IMG/VR virus record: IMGVR_UViG_3300047557_002430
Coordinates: 1-64,000 of that record
Source of the DNA: a virus
Length of the DNA: 64,000 nt
Direction: 5' to 3' (one strand)
Position numbers and translations under genes: made by a program. A model generated the notes under the pieces. It was not told the origin of the DNA and ran no database searches. It saw only the letters and a program-made list of their open reading frames with translations. Each line of letters begins with the position of its first letter. Positions within the stretch are counted from its first letter, which is position 1. Below are positions 56,860-64,000 of this stretch, in pieces.

Positions 56860-57704
56860 TGGGGATACTGCAGGCTTTACTAGCATCTGGCGGTTCGGCT
56901 GCACCTAGTACAGTCGAATACCTTGTCGTTGCTGGCGGCGGCGGTGGGGGTGGGCGCTATTACGCTGGTGGCGGCGGTGCTGGCGGCTATCGAACAGCTA
57001 CAGGGCTTGCGGTTACTACAGGAACACCCTTAACCGTAACTGTTGGAGGAGGCGGTCCTGGCGGTGCCGGTAGTGCCACACGCGGAACGCAAGGCACTGA
57101 CTCAGTATTTAGTTCGATTACATCGACCGGCGGCGGCGGCGGCGGTTCTTATAGCACGGCAGCTAAAGGCGGCAGCGGCGGTTCTGGCGGTGGTAATAGT
57201 GGTTACGATACAGGGACAGCGGGCGCAGGGACTGTTGGACAAGGCAACAACGGCGGCTCCGGCGGAACCTATGGCGGCGGCGGTGGTGGTGGTGCGGGAG
57301 GCGCAGGTAGTAATGGTCCCGGTAACTCCATAGGCGGCACAGGAGGAATTGGTCTCCAATCCTCGATTACAGGTACGGCAACTTATTACGCTGGCGGTGG
57401 TGGTGGCGCTAACGGCCAATTAGGAACAGGAAACGGCGCAGCGGGCGGTTTAGGCGGCGGTGGCCGAGGATCCAGCACAAACGTCACAGGCACCGCAGGT
57501 ACTGCAAACACAGGCGGCGGCGGTGGCGGCGCTAATGGTATTGATGGTGTATTTAACGGCCAAAACGGAGGATCCGGTATCGTTATTATTCGGTATCCAT
57601 CGACTTTCGGCGCCGCCGCAGCCACCACAGGAAGCCCCACCGTGGTCGTCTCTGGAGGTTTCCGTATTTACACTTGGACAAGCAGCGGGAGCATTACGTT
57701 CTGA
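56859..57704 (+). CDS. Gly-rich adhesin (poly-Gly II-like) protein
   Basis: 281 residues. After VEYLVVAGGGGGGGRYYAGG comes a Gly-rich region with motifs GGGGGG repeated, ending GSGIVIIRYPSTFGAA, then a small domain ending GGFRIYTWTSSGSITF. This is the layout of the Gly-rich adhesins of marine phages and of T4-type gp38 tips. Likely receptor binding. Confidence 0.72.
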   Translation: MGILQALLASGGSAAPSTVEYLVVAGGGGGGGRYYAGGGGAGGYRTATGLAVTTGTPLTVTVGGGGPGGAGSATRGTQGTDSVFSSITSTGGGGGGSYSTAAKGGSGGSGGGNSGYDTGTAGAGTVGQGNNGGSGGTYGGGGGGGAGGAGSNGPGNSIGGTGGIGLQSSITGTATYYAGGGGGANGQLGTGNGAAGGLGGGGRGSSTNVTGTAGTANTGGGGGGANGIDGVFNGQNGGSGIVIIRYPSTFGAAAATTGSPTVVVSGGFRIYTWTSSGSITF

Positions 57705-58072
57705 TGGCACACTTTGCAGAACTTGATTCCACTAATATTGTTCTGCGCGTAGTCGTCGTCGGTAATTCCGATTGTTTAGACAGCTCTGGTGCGGAATCTG
57801 AAGCTGTTGGCGTTGCTTTCTGCCAAAGCCTTTTTGGCGCTGAGACACGGTGGAAGCAGACAAGTTACAACAACAGATTCCGGAAGCGTTATGCCGGGAT
57901 TGGCTATACCTACGACGAAACCTTAGACGCTTTTATTCCTCCAAAACCGTACCCGAGCTGGGGGTTAAATTCTGATACCTGTGATTGGGAGGCGCCTGTT
58001 CCGTATCCTAATGATGGCAATCTTTATAGTTGGAATGAGGAAACCCTTAGTTGGGTTCCTGTTCCAATCTAA
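57704..58072 (+). CDS. Conserved cyanophage virion protein (MAHFAxLD type)
   Basis: 122 residues from ATG 57704, overlapping the previous stop by one base. MAHFAELDSTNIVLRVVVVG, FCQSLFGAETRWKQTSYNN, FRKRYAGIGYTYDETLDAFI and PPKPYPSWGLN match a small protein family widespread in marine T4-like and other cyanophages and pelagiphages. Function unknown; it is a good marker of a marine phage. Confidence 0.82.
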   Translation: MAHFAELDSTNIVLRVVVVGNSDCLDSSGAESEAVGVAFCQSLFGAETRWKQTSYNNRFRKRYAGIGYTYDETLDAFIPPKPYPSWGLNSDTCDWEAPVPYPNDGNLYSWNEETLSWVPVPI

Positions 58073-58087
58073 ACCTCCCGCTCTGTT

Positions 58088-58093
58088 TATAAT
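58088..58093 (+). promoter_or_regulatory. TATAAT box
   Basis: TATAATTTA 27 bases before GTG 58120; TATAATTTA also appears at 58627. No convincing -35. Possible internal promoter. Confidence 0.3.
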
Positions 58094-58119
58094 TTAAGTA
58101 GCAATTTGAGATACATATT

Positions 58120-58623
58120 GTGACTGATCGGGCGATATTTAACCGAAAATATACCGACTATACACCTGCATCTACTCAGGTCTGGTTAGTTAACGGGGCT
58201 GGTGTTACAACACTTCCTGTAAAAAGCCAGACTTTTGTCGCAGGCACTAACTTGATTCAAGGTGACGCCGTTTATGTCAGCGGCACACAAGTTTTCCCCG
58301 CCACCGCTGCTAGCGGAGACGCTTCATTCAAGGTAAATGCGGTTGGGTTTACGACGACTTCCGCTACCGTCACAAGCGGAGTCAGCGTGGTGTTCGATGA
58401 TATTGCTTTAATTAGTTCATCGAATTTGGTTGGTGAGACCCAGATGGTTCCCGGCCAGTATTACTATCTGTCTAAATTTGCCGGAAAGATAACACAGTAC
58501 GTTACAGCTTCTGGTTCTGTTACAGCGTCTGGGGGGTACTCTAACTTAGTTTCGTTAGGAGTTGCTTTAAGTCCTTCTGAGTTAGCTGTGATGATTGCTC
58601 AACCCGTTAATTTGTACGGTTAA
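58120..58623 (+). CDS. Structural protein, beta-rich
   Basis: 167 residues from GTG 58120. Ser/Thr/Gly/Val-rich (NLIQGDAVYVSGTQVFPATA, TASGSVTASGGYSNLVSLGV). Similar in style to 55604..56086; a repeated fibre-associated protein. Role unknown. Confidence 0.55.
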   Translation: MTDRAIFNRKYTDYTPASTQVWLVNGAGVTTLPVKSQTFVAGTNLIQGDAVYVSGTQVFPATAASGDASFKVNAVGFTTTSATVTSGVSVVFDDIALISSSNLVGETQMVPGQYYYLSKFAGKITQYVTASGSVTASGGYSNLVSLGVALSPSELAVMIAQPVNLYG

Positions 58624-58649
58624 TCGTATAATTTAGAAAAGGGTATGTC

Positions 58650-59018
58650 ATGGCGCTCCGTAAACCTCTAGTCATTATCAGCGGGCTTCAGTCGGAGCTT
58701 CCCCCTGGTGATTTCGTAGAGGGCGTTCAGCTCACCTTAGTTTCAAACCCCAGCGGCCTTTATTTAGACGGTACAAACCTAGGGTTTGATGGTGTTGCTC
58801 AGCGCACTGCAAGTAGTGCTTTAGCTAGCGGTAACGCGGCTTTAACGATTCTTGCAAGTGGAGTCCCATTCGTTGCTCCTAATGCAGTAACAACTGTTAG
58901 TATTAGTGGGAAACAGGTTACTACTGAGAAAATAGCTGATGGTGCTATAACTTCCGGTCTTTTAGCTCCGTCGCTCGCTATTTTAGTTAACCCGAACAAC
59001 TTCATCGATCTCCTTTGA
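58650..59018 (+). CDS. Small structural protein with ASGNAAL segment
   Basis: 122 residues. ELPPGDFVEGVQLTLVSNPS, then ASSALASGNAALTILASGVP and a C-terminal Ile/Thr-rich part. Shares the ASG motif with the fibre at 56092. Accessory fibre or adaptor. Confidence 0.55.
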   Translation: MALRKPLVIISGLQSELPPGDFVEGVQLTLVSNPSGLYLDGTNLGFDGVAQRTASSALASGNAALTILASGVPFVAPNAVTTVSISGKQVTTEKIADGAITSGLLAPSLAILVNPNNFIDLL

Positions 59019-59021
59019 GCT

Positions 59022-60608
59022 ATGTCTTACCAGACTGATCTTGTAGATAAGCTCAACAACGTTAACGTCAACACTGCGAGCACAGACGACTTATATGTTT
59101 TAACTAAGGCTTTTTTTGAGAGCCCGATTGGTCTTGAGTATATTCCTAAAACTTTTGTAAAAGCTCTTAAATCGCGGCTTCTAGACGCGGGTACTACAGC
59201 GGCTCGCGATATCGGTCTTCTTCAAAAGTCGATTAACTATTTGAATTTTGCCGCGTTCCGCGTGGCAAGTACCAACACATTTACACCTAGTGTAAACGCT
59301 ATTATTTCACCTGCTCTTGATGATACCGATTTAGATTACCCTATTTTTACTGCAGTTTATGCACCCCGTCTTCCTGACGGGATGCTTATGAAAGCTGTTA
59401 ATATCCCTTCTAATACAAATACTACTATTGGTAACACCATTCGTTTAGCACCCACATATCCCGGTGCTACTTTATTTAGCACATCTAATCGACAGAATCG
59501 CTTTCAAAGTGAAATCCCCTTTCAGTTGGGCGATAAGTTAACTATTTCGTTTAATGGTTCTCGGGCTTCTATTGGAGCTACAAATAATCTTCCTGACAAT
59601 AATTCTGGGTATGCTGCTCAGAACGGACCTAATCCAACAACTTCAGATAACTTTTTCACAGTTCTATCTCGTTCCTCGGCGCCTAATTCTTTTGATACGT
59701 CTCTTGGTTATTCAAAAGACTGGATTGTTGTACAAGACAACTCCAAAGTTGCTACAACAAATGTGACTTGTTTTGCTTATGTGCTTCCTGTATATAACTT
59801 TTTAAAAGATAATGCAGCTTACTTCTCTAAATTTGGGATCCCTAAAGTTTTCCGCGTACGGATGTGGGGAGCTGGAGGAGGTGGCGGTGGTGGAACCGCA
59901 TCCTACGGTGGCGTCCCTGGCGGCGGCGGCGCTTATACAGAAGCCTATGTTACATACGGGGATATAGTTAAAAATCCTTGGGTTTGTGCTGGGGCTGGTG
60001 GGTGCCCTGCTGACTACTACACAAGCCCTAATGATTGCGGTGGAGACGGACAAGCATCTCGTTTTGCCGGGATTGTAGCAAATGGAGGGTTTGGAGGAAA
60101 AAGTTATAACATCGGTGGTTATGGCGGCGCTGCTCAACCTATAGGAGGGCAGATTTTATTTTCTGCCTCTGGCGGTTATTGTACGTCTGCTGGGCGCGGC
60201 ACTGATTCATATAAAGGTGGGTCTTCTGCGGGCGGTCCTTGGGGCCCAGGATTTGCTGGCGCGACCGCCAACAGCGCCTGTGGAGGTGGGGGCATCGCAG
60301 GCTCGGGTTTCGGAGTGGCTGGCGGAAGCGGAACAGTAAATATCAGCGGATGGTTCACTCCAATTCTTAGTGGTTGGGTAGGCGCACAGAACATTAGTGG
60401 AATAAATCAAGGTGGTGGTGCCGGAGGCTCAGCAATCGCAGGATATTATTCTGGAGGATTTTTCGCAGGAGGCGCTGCTGGCGGCTTCACCACAGCGTTT
60501 AGCGCAGAAGGATACGGAACTTTCGGAGGCGGCGGCGCAGGCTCGGTGCCAGGCTACGGCGTGGGCGCCTTCGGTGGTAACGGCGTAGTTATTATTGAGT
60601 GGTTTTAA
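59022..60608 (+). CDS. Large Gly-rich adhesin
   Basis: 528 residues. The N-terminal 280 residues are a mixed domain beginning YQTDLVDKLNNVNVNTASTD. The rest is Gly-rich (GAGGGGGGGTASYGGVPGGG and many GG repeats) and ends GGNGVVIIEWF, echoing the GSGIVIIRYP of 56859..57704. Probably the main receptor-binding fibre or tip. Confidence 0.68.
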   Translation: MSYQTDLVDKLNNVNVNTASTDDLYVLTKAFFESPIGLEYIPKTFVKALKSRLLDAGTTAARDIGLLQKSINYLNFAAFRVASTNTFTPSVNAIISPALDDTDLDYPIFTAVYAPRLPDGMLMKAVNIPSNTNTTIGNTIRLAPTYPGATLFSTSNRQNRFQSEIPFQLGDKLTISFNGSRASIGATNNLPDNNSGYAAQNGPNPTTSDNFFTVLSRSSAPNSFDTSLGYSKDWIVVQDNSKVATTNVTCFAYVLPVYNFLKDNAAYFSKFGIPKVFRVRMWGAGGGGGGGTASYGGVPGGGGAYTEAYVTYGDIVKNPWVCAGAGGCPADYYTSPNDCGGDGQASRFAGIVANGGFGGKSYNIGGYGGAAQPIGGQILFSASGGYCTSAGRGTDSYKGGSSAGGPWGPGFAGATANSACGGGGIAGSGFGVAGGSGTVNISGWFTPILSGWVGAQNISGINQGGGAGGSAIAGYYSGGFFAGGAAGGFTTAFSAEGYGTFGGGGAGSVPGYGVGAFGGNGVVIIEWF

Positions 60609-60611
60609 ATC

Positions 60612-61292
60612 ATGTCTTTATCTATTCGAGACACACAAGCTTTTACTAACGTTCCTAATAGTAGGAATATCGGCGAATTAGCTTCGCTTTATGAGACCGA
60701 ATCTTTAATTCAAGATCAGTTAATTCCTAATGGTGCTCAGGGTATTACTAATCTCTCGTCTCTTGTAATACCTTCTACTGATGTTTTATTAAACGCTATT
60801 CAGCCCGGTTCTTCTGGCGCAACTACGATCCGTTTTCCGTATAACAGAGATTTGTATGAAGTTTATAAAATTCTTTTTTTAGGGTGTTTTCAGACTGGCG
60901 GCACAGGTGCACTTAATCTAAAGTTTAATGATGATACGGGGTCTAATTACAACCACACATATGCTTTTTGGTCTGGTACAACAAGTAGTGCTACACAAGC
61001 AAGTGCAGCCACTACCAATCCTGTTCTTATAAATTCTCAAGCTTCTAGTATTCCTTTTAATGCTTTTCTAACTATATATACCCCTAATTATCAGACTATT
61101 GCTGCGCAGGATTACCCTGTCTGGTCCTACCAGCACTTTTCTACTGTGCAAGGTTTTGCTTCTGGTTATATGACAGCTACAGAACCTGAATATATTCAGA
61201 TAACTACAACGTATGCGTTTACTCGCGGCCAGATTTTATGCTACGCAACTCCCCAAGTTGCTACCACTAACGTTCCCCCAGCTAACGGTTGA
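60612..61292 (+). CDS. Structural protein
   Basis: 226 residues, Thr/Ser/Gln/Asn-rich beta protein (NLSSLVIPSTDVLLNAIQPG, NDDTGSNYNHTYAFWSGTTS). Part of the adhesin operon, three bases before the next start. Unknown. Confidence 0.55.
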   Translation: MSLSIRDTQAFTNVPNSRNIGELASLYETESLIQDQLIPNGAQGITNLSSLVIPSTDVLLNAIQPGSSGATTIRFPYNRDLYEVYKILFLGCFQTGGTGALNLKFNDDTGSNYNHTYAFWSGTTSSATQASAATTNPVLINSQASSIPFNAFLTIYTPNYQTIAAQDYPVWSYQHFSTVQGFASGYMTATEPEYIQITTTYAFTRGQILCYATPQVATTNVPPANG

Positions 61293-61294
61293 CT

Positions 61295-61639
61295 ATGACT
61301 GGCAAAATAATCGACGGTATCTTTTACGAGTACACTCCCGAAGAGCAGGCGGAACACGACGCCAAGGTAGTTGCTCAGCTTGAGTACGAAAAAGATCTTG
61401 CGTGGTACTACCTGCGCTCAAAGAGAAATTATCTTTTAACGGCGTCTGATTGGGTTGTTACACGCTCTGTAGAGTTTGGCACTCCCATTCCGGACGACGT
61501 TATTTCATTCCGCGAAGCTCTTCGTACTATAACCGTTGGGCTTACTGATCCTTCTCAGGCTGTTTGGCCGCCCATACCTGAGATTGTCGCTAAGTCTTTA
61601 TTAGACCAGCCTGCTTATCCTTCGGATCCCGTTCTTTAA
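61295..61639 (+). CDS. Tail-fibre assembly chaperone-like protein
   Basis: 114 residues from ATG 61295. LRSKRNYLLTASDWVVTRSV, EFGTPIPDDVISFREALRTI and PSQAVWPPIPE follow the pattern 'R..LL..tDW...R....p.....yR.aLR.it......v.wP..P' of phage tail assembly chaperone family proteins. Directly after the adhesin genes, so it may help fold or assemble them. Confidence 0.68.
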   Translation: MTGKIIDGIFYEYTPEEQAEHDAKVVAQLEYEKDLAWYYLRSKRNYLLTASDWVVTRSVEFGTPIPDDVISFREALRTITVGLTDPSQAVWPPIPEIVAKSLLDQPAYPSDPVL

Positions 61640-61645
61640 AGTCTA

Positions 61646-62518
61646 TTAGATACAGAGTTTATTATAAAGATTCGTAGCTTCTTGTTTCCATATAAGTTTC
61701 CACTTAGCCCAGAATAACTTGCATTCTTCTTGCAGTTGTTTTGTTTCAGTTTCGCTCATATTTTTTACTCTTTCAAAGCATTCCTGCCACGATTCCTCTA
61801 ACACAAAAGGCAACGTGCTTTCTCCATAGAACACGCCGTGCCAATACGAAGGATAAATTTTAAACTGATTTGAGTATTTCACGGTAATAGGGATACACCC
61901 TGCTTCTAGTGCTTCATATAACCTAAAAGAGTCCATGCTGTCCTGCCCTGCGGGACACAGAGCGAACACACTGTCCCTCATTAACTGGGAGTATTTCTGA
62001 GTCTCTAATCCGTCTGCGGCTCCGAATCCGCTGCACTCTTTATGTATATAGGGCTTTAATGGTTTGAACAAATCGAGCAGTTGTTTGCGCTCACCGTGGG
62101 GAGTACCCATAAAACACCACACGTGATCTCTTACAGATTTAGTAGGCTCCTCGCAAAATCCTCTCTTATAGCCCAACCCAAAAACAGTTACTTTTGGGTG
62201 CTTTAACTGCATTGGATTTAAGTAGTTTCTTAGAAGTCTTACACAATTAGGATCGTGCAGCCATTCACAGGGATCCCTGAGGTTTTCATCACTAAGGAGA
62301 ACAATTGCGTATTTCTTTCCTTCTGCCCTCAGCTCATCTAAAACAAACCTATAAGGGACTGCATGATTGCAGATAATGATGCTGTCCGTAATATTTACTG
62401 CTATGCCTTCGACTACAGGTTTTATAGGTGTCCCACAATCTTTAAATAGGTGTGTAAGCCAGTCAAGCTCAAATAGAGTTTTATCCTGAGTTAGCCATTG
62501 TATCTCAGGGGTTTTCAT
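61646..62518 (-). CDS. Exostosin-like glycosyltransferase (GT47-type)
   Basis: 290 residues. The C-terminal MRDSVFALCPAGQDSMDSFR, LYEALEAGCIPITV matches the exostosin (GT47) signature 'l..S.F.LcP.G...ds.R..EAl..GCIPv'. The N-terminal half has SIIICNHAVPYRFVLDELR. A distinct family from the other glycosyltransferases here. Leftward accessory gene after the fibre module. Confidence 0.75.
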   Translation of the reverse strand: MKTPEIQWLTQDKTLFELDWLTHLFKDCGTPIKPVVEGIAVNITDSIIICNHAVPYRFVLDELRAEGKKYAIVLLSDENLRDPCEWLHDPNCVRLLRNYLNPMQLKHPKVTVFGLGYKRGFCEEPTKSVRDHVWCFMGTPHGERKQLLDLFKPLKPYIHKECSGFGAADGLETQKYSQLMRDSVFALCPAGQDSMDSFRLYEALEAGCIPITVKYSNQFKIYPSYWHGVFYGESTLPFVLEESWQECFERVKNMSETETKQLQEECKLFWAKWKLIWKQEATNLYNKLCI

Positions 62519-62562
62519 GTAACTCCAGTCTCTTCGGGCGCTATCGTAGCAGCGAATGTCAT

Positions 62563-63369
62563 TTGCGGTTTCACAAAGTTTTGGATAAGTTAAATTTTCT
62601 TACTGGTTTACCTCGTTCTGGTAACACACTGATTGCTTCCATATTAAACCAAAATCCTGCTATTTACGCTGGCCCACACAGTCCTCTAGTTGAACTTCTT
62701 TGGCGGGCTCAAACTTTATTAACTGGCGAGGAACTCAAAATGTTTCCTCATACCGCTCCTTTAATACACACGCTTAAGTCCATACCTAAAGCGTATTACA
62801 GCCATTGTTCGGCTGATTTAATCCTTGATCGAGGCACGTGGGGATGCCCAGAGAACTTAACGATGATTACAGAGTATATAACCCCAACGCCAAAATTTCT
62901 TGTTCTAGTTCGTCCTATTGAAGAAGTTATTGTTTCGTTTTTACGGTTGGCTCAGAGGAACCCCGATTCTCCTCTTGCTTCTATTTCATCAGTCACGGAG
63001 CAGTTTGAATATATCGTTAATAACCTAACGATGTTTAGGAAAGGATTACTAGCAGTTTTATCTTTACATGCGAACCGTGATCGTTACCAATCTCTGTTTA
63101 TTGATTACAACAACTTTGTTTCAGATCCAGTTAAAGAATTAGAAAGAATATATGCGTTCTTCGAACTTCCTTTATTTACTCATTCACTTACAAATATACA
63201 ACAGCTAACAATTGACTCTATTACTTATGATGATTCTGGGTTTGAATTTACTGATTTACATACGCTCAGGGAGCATAATATTTCTAAAACAGAATGTGTT
63301 GTAGAGGACTATTTACCTTTTGAAATCATTCAAGAGTGTCGAGACTTTAATGTCTGGCTTAAGGAATAA
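62563..63369 (+). CDS. Sulfotransferase (PAPS-dependent)
   Basis: 268 residues from TTG 62563 (start uncertain). FLTGLPRSGNTLIASILNQN (about 12-31) is the 5'-PAPS binding loop, and FLVLVRPIEEVIVSFLRLAQ (about 111-130) the 3'-phosphate binding region with Arg and Ser. Transfers sulfate from PAPS to a sugar or tyrosine. Fits a role in decorating a surface glycan made by the nearby transferases; substrate unknown. Confidence 0.82.
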   Translation: MRFHKVLDKLNFLTGLPRSGNTLIASILNQNPAIYAGPHSPLVELLWRAQTLLTGEELKMFPHTAPLIHTLKSIPKAYYSHCSADLILDRGTWGCPENLTMITEYITPTPKFLVLVRPIEEVIVSFLRLAQRNPDSPLASISSVTEQFEYIVNNLTMFRKGLLAVLSLHANRDRYQSLFIDYNNFVSDPVKELERIYAFFELPLFTHSLTNIQQLTIDSITYDDSGFEFTDLHTLREHNISKTECVVEDYLPFEIIQECRDFNVWLKE

Positions 63370-63375
63370 AGTGTG

Positions 63376-63403
63376 TTGTTCAGCGCTTTAACAACTTTAT
63401 AAT
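63376..63403 (+). promoter_or_regulatory. Likely sigma-70-type promoter of speD
   Basis: TTGTTC (63376-63381), 16-base spacer, TATAAT (63398-63403). The best promoter seen in the window. The speD start is only 17 bases past the -10, so the mRNA leader would be about 10 bases. Confidence 0.5.
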
Positions 63404-63420
63404 TAACTGTCGCTGCGGTA

Positions 63421-63792
63421 TTGGCGTTGGATTGTCGGCATTACGTTGCAGAGCTGTACAACGCTGATTCGGCAAAACTAAACGACGAGAGTTTAATCCG
63501 AGAGTTTCTTATTTGCGCTGCTGAGCAGGCTAACTCTTCGTTGATTGACGTAAAAACTCATTCATTTTCACCTCAGGGTATAACTGGGTTTGCTCTGCTG
63601 GCCGAGTCTCATATTTCTATTCACACTTGGCCCGAGCATAACTTTGCAGCCGTGGATGCCTTTACGTGCGGAGAACACACAGATCCTGAAAAAGCCTGTT
63701 TATACTTAGCTTTAATGCTGGATGCTAAAGGACACTCAGTTACATACGTTGAGCGTATGATACCTGAATTCTTAAGTAAATCTAATGCTTAA
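63421..63792 (+). CDS. speD: S-adenosylmethionine decarboxylase proenzyme
   Basis: 123 residues from TTG 63421. AESHISIHTWPEHNFAAVDA: Glu62-Ser63 is the autocleavage site that makes the pyruvoyl group. His68 and Cys83 (FTCGEHTD) match the processing/catalytic residues of the prokaryotic class 1B enzyme. Decarboxylated SAM is the aminopropyl donor for spermidine. speD is known as an auxiliary gene of marine cyanophages. Full length. Own promoter; no speE seen. Confidence 0.93.
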   Translation: MALDCRHYVAELYNADSAKLNDESLIREFLICAAEQANSSLIDVKTHSFSPQGITGFALLAESHISIHTWPEHNFAAVDAFTCGEHTDPEKACLYLALMLDAKGHSVTYVERMIPEFLSKSNA

Positions 63793-63831
63793 TATAAACC
63801 GCTAAAATAGATACATATTCGCGCACTCTTT

Positions 63832-64000
63832 GTGAGCGAGTCCGATCTTGTTTTTAGTCTTCAGTGTTTACAACGTCGGACTGCTCGCAAAAGATTTAGA
63901 AAAGATATTTTAGATGCTTGGAATAACGTATGTGCTTATTGCGGTTCTGATCGCGCACATACTTTAGATCATATTGTAGCGCGGGCAAAAGGCGGTCCTA
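63832..64000 (+). CDS. HNH endonuclease, truncated by window end
   Basis: A GTG at 63832 opens a frame (56 codons seen) reading to the edge: basic RRTARKRFRKDILDAWNN, CAYCGSDRAHTLDHIVARA, the CxxC and DH of an HNH nuclease. Third HNH-type gene in the window, here on the rightward strand. The C-terminal half lies outside. Confidence 0.82.
   Translation, partial: MSESDLVFSLQCLQRRTARKRFRKDILDAWNNVCAYCGSDRAHTLDHIVARAKGGP

Noticed and set aside
1-64000. CRISPR array
   Set aside because: No regularly spaced identical repeats with unique spacers were seen; the tandem repeats found are coding (56262) or 10-base phased (7012).

Overview
The window looks like part of the genome of a tailed double-stranded DNA phage that infects a cyanobacterium, most likely a Synechococcus-type picocyanobacterium. 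The grounds are: a terminase, portal, scaffold and capsid order in the middle; many short, tightly packed genes with stop/start overlaps; a block of Gly-rich and 'ASG'-repeat fibre proteins; an S-adenosylmethionine decarboxylase (speD) of the kind carried by marine cyanophages; a conserved cyanophage-type virion protein (57704..58072); and tRNA genes beside small-gene families that I associate with Synechococcus and its phages. No rRNA, ribosomal protein or host housekeeping gene was seen. The lineage is not settled: no tape measure, tail sheath or baseplate gene was recognised.

Layout. 1-8.4 kb: leftward small genes, probably early or host-takeover. They include an envelope cluster (L,D-transpeptidase, SH3, RlpA-like barrel, proline-rich membrane protein), two candidate structured-RNA regions (224-428 and 6931-7960) and recurring leader sequences. 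8.4-16.5 kb: rightward genes, including a large Ala-rich virion-type protein, a tRNA-Met/tRNA-Leu pair, a run of tiny acidic proteins, a zinc-ribbon protein, and a leftward tRNA-Thr. 16.5-21.2 kb: dCMP deaminase, rmlD-rmlB-rmlA, an FkbM methyltransferase and a glycosyltransferase. 21.2-25.2 kb: putative internal virion proteins. 25.2-27.4 kb: leftward GH130-like protein and GT4 glycosyltransferase.

27.4-46 kb is the head module: terminase large subunit, a large portal gene whose 3' quarter overlaps the scaffold gene in another frame, the major capsid candidate, a second abundant structural protein, and connector-like proteins. It is interrupted by two leftward HNH homing-type genes and by inserted glycan genes. 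46-53 kb holds a leftward Dps-like ferritin with an excisionase-like HTH protein, a rightward virion lysozyme (SLT plus degenerate M23), and a leftward block of DNA-binding or zinc proteins with a Dam-like protein whose catalytic motif is altered. 53-61.6 kb is the rightward fibre/adhesin module. 61.6-64 kb carries an exostosin-like transferase, a sulfotransferase, speD and a truncated HNH gene.

Four clear intrinsic terminators (10948, 35279, 39225 and 43369) punctuate the rightward transcription units, and one at 7922 ends a leftward gene. The most distinctive theme is a dispersed glycan toolkit: three of the four dTDP-rhamnose enzymes, several unrelated glycosyltransferases, methyltransferases and a sulfotransferase threaded through virion genes. 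This suggests the phage decorates its own virion or alters host surface polysaccharide. All functions are inferred by reading motifs by eye; no database search was run.
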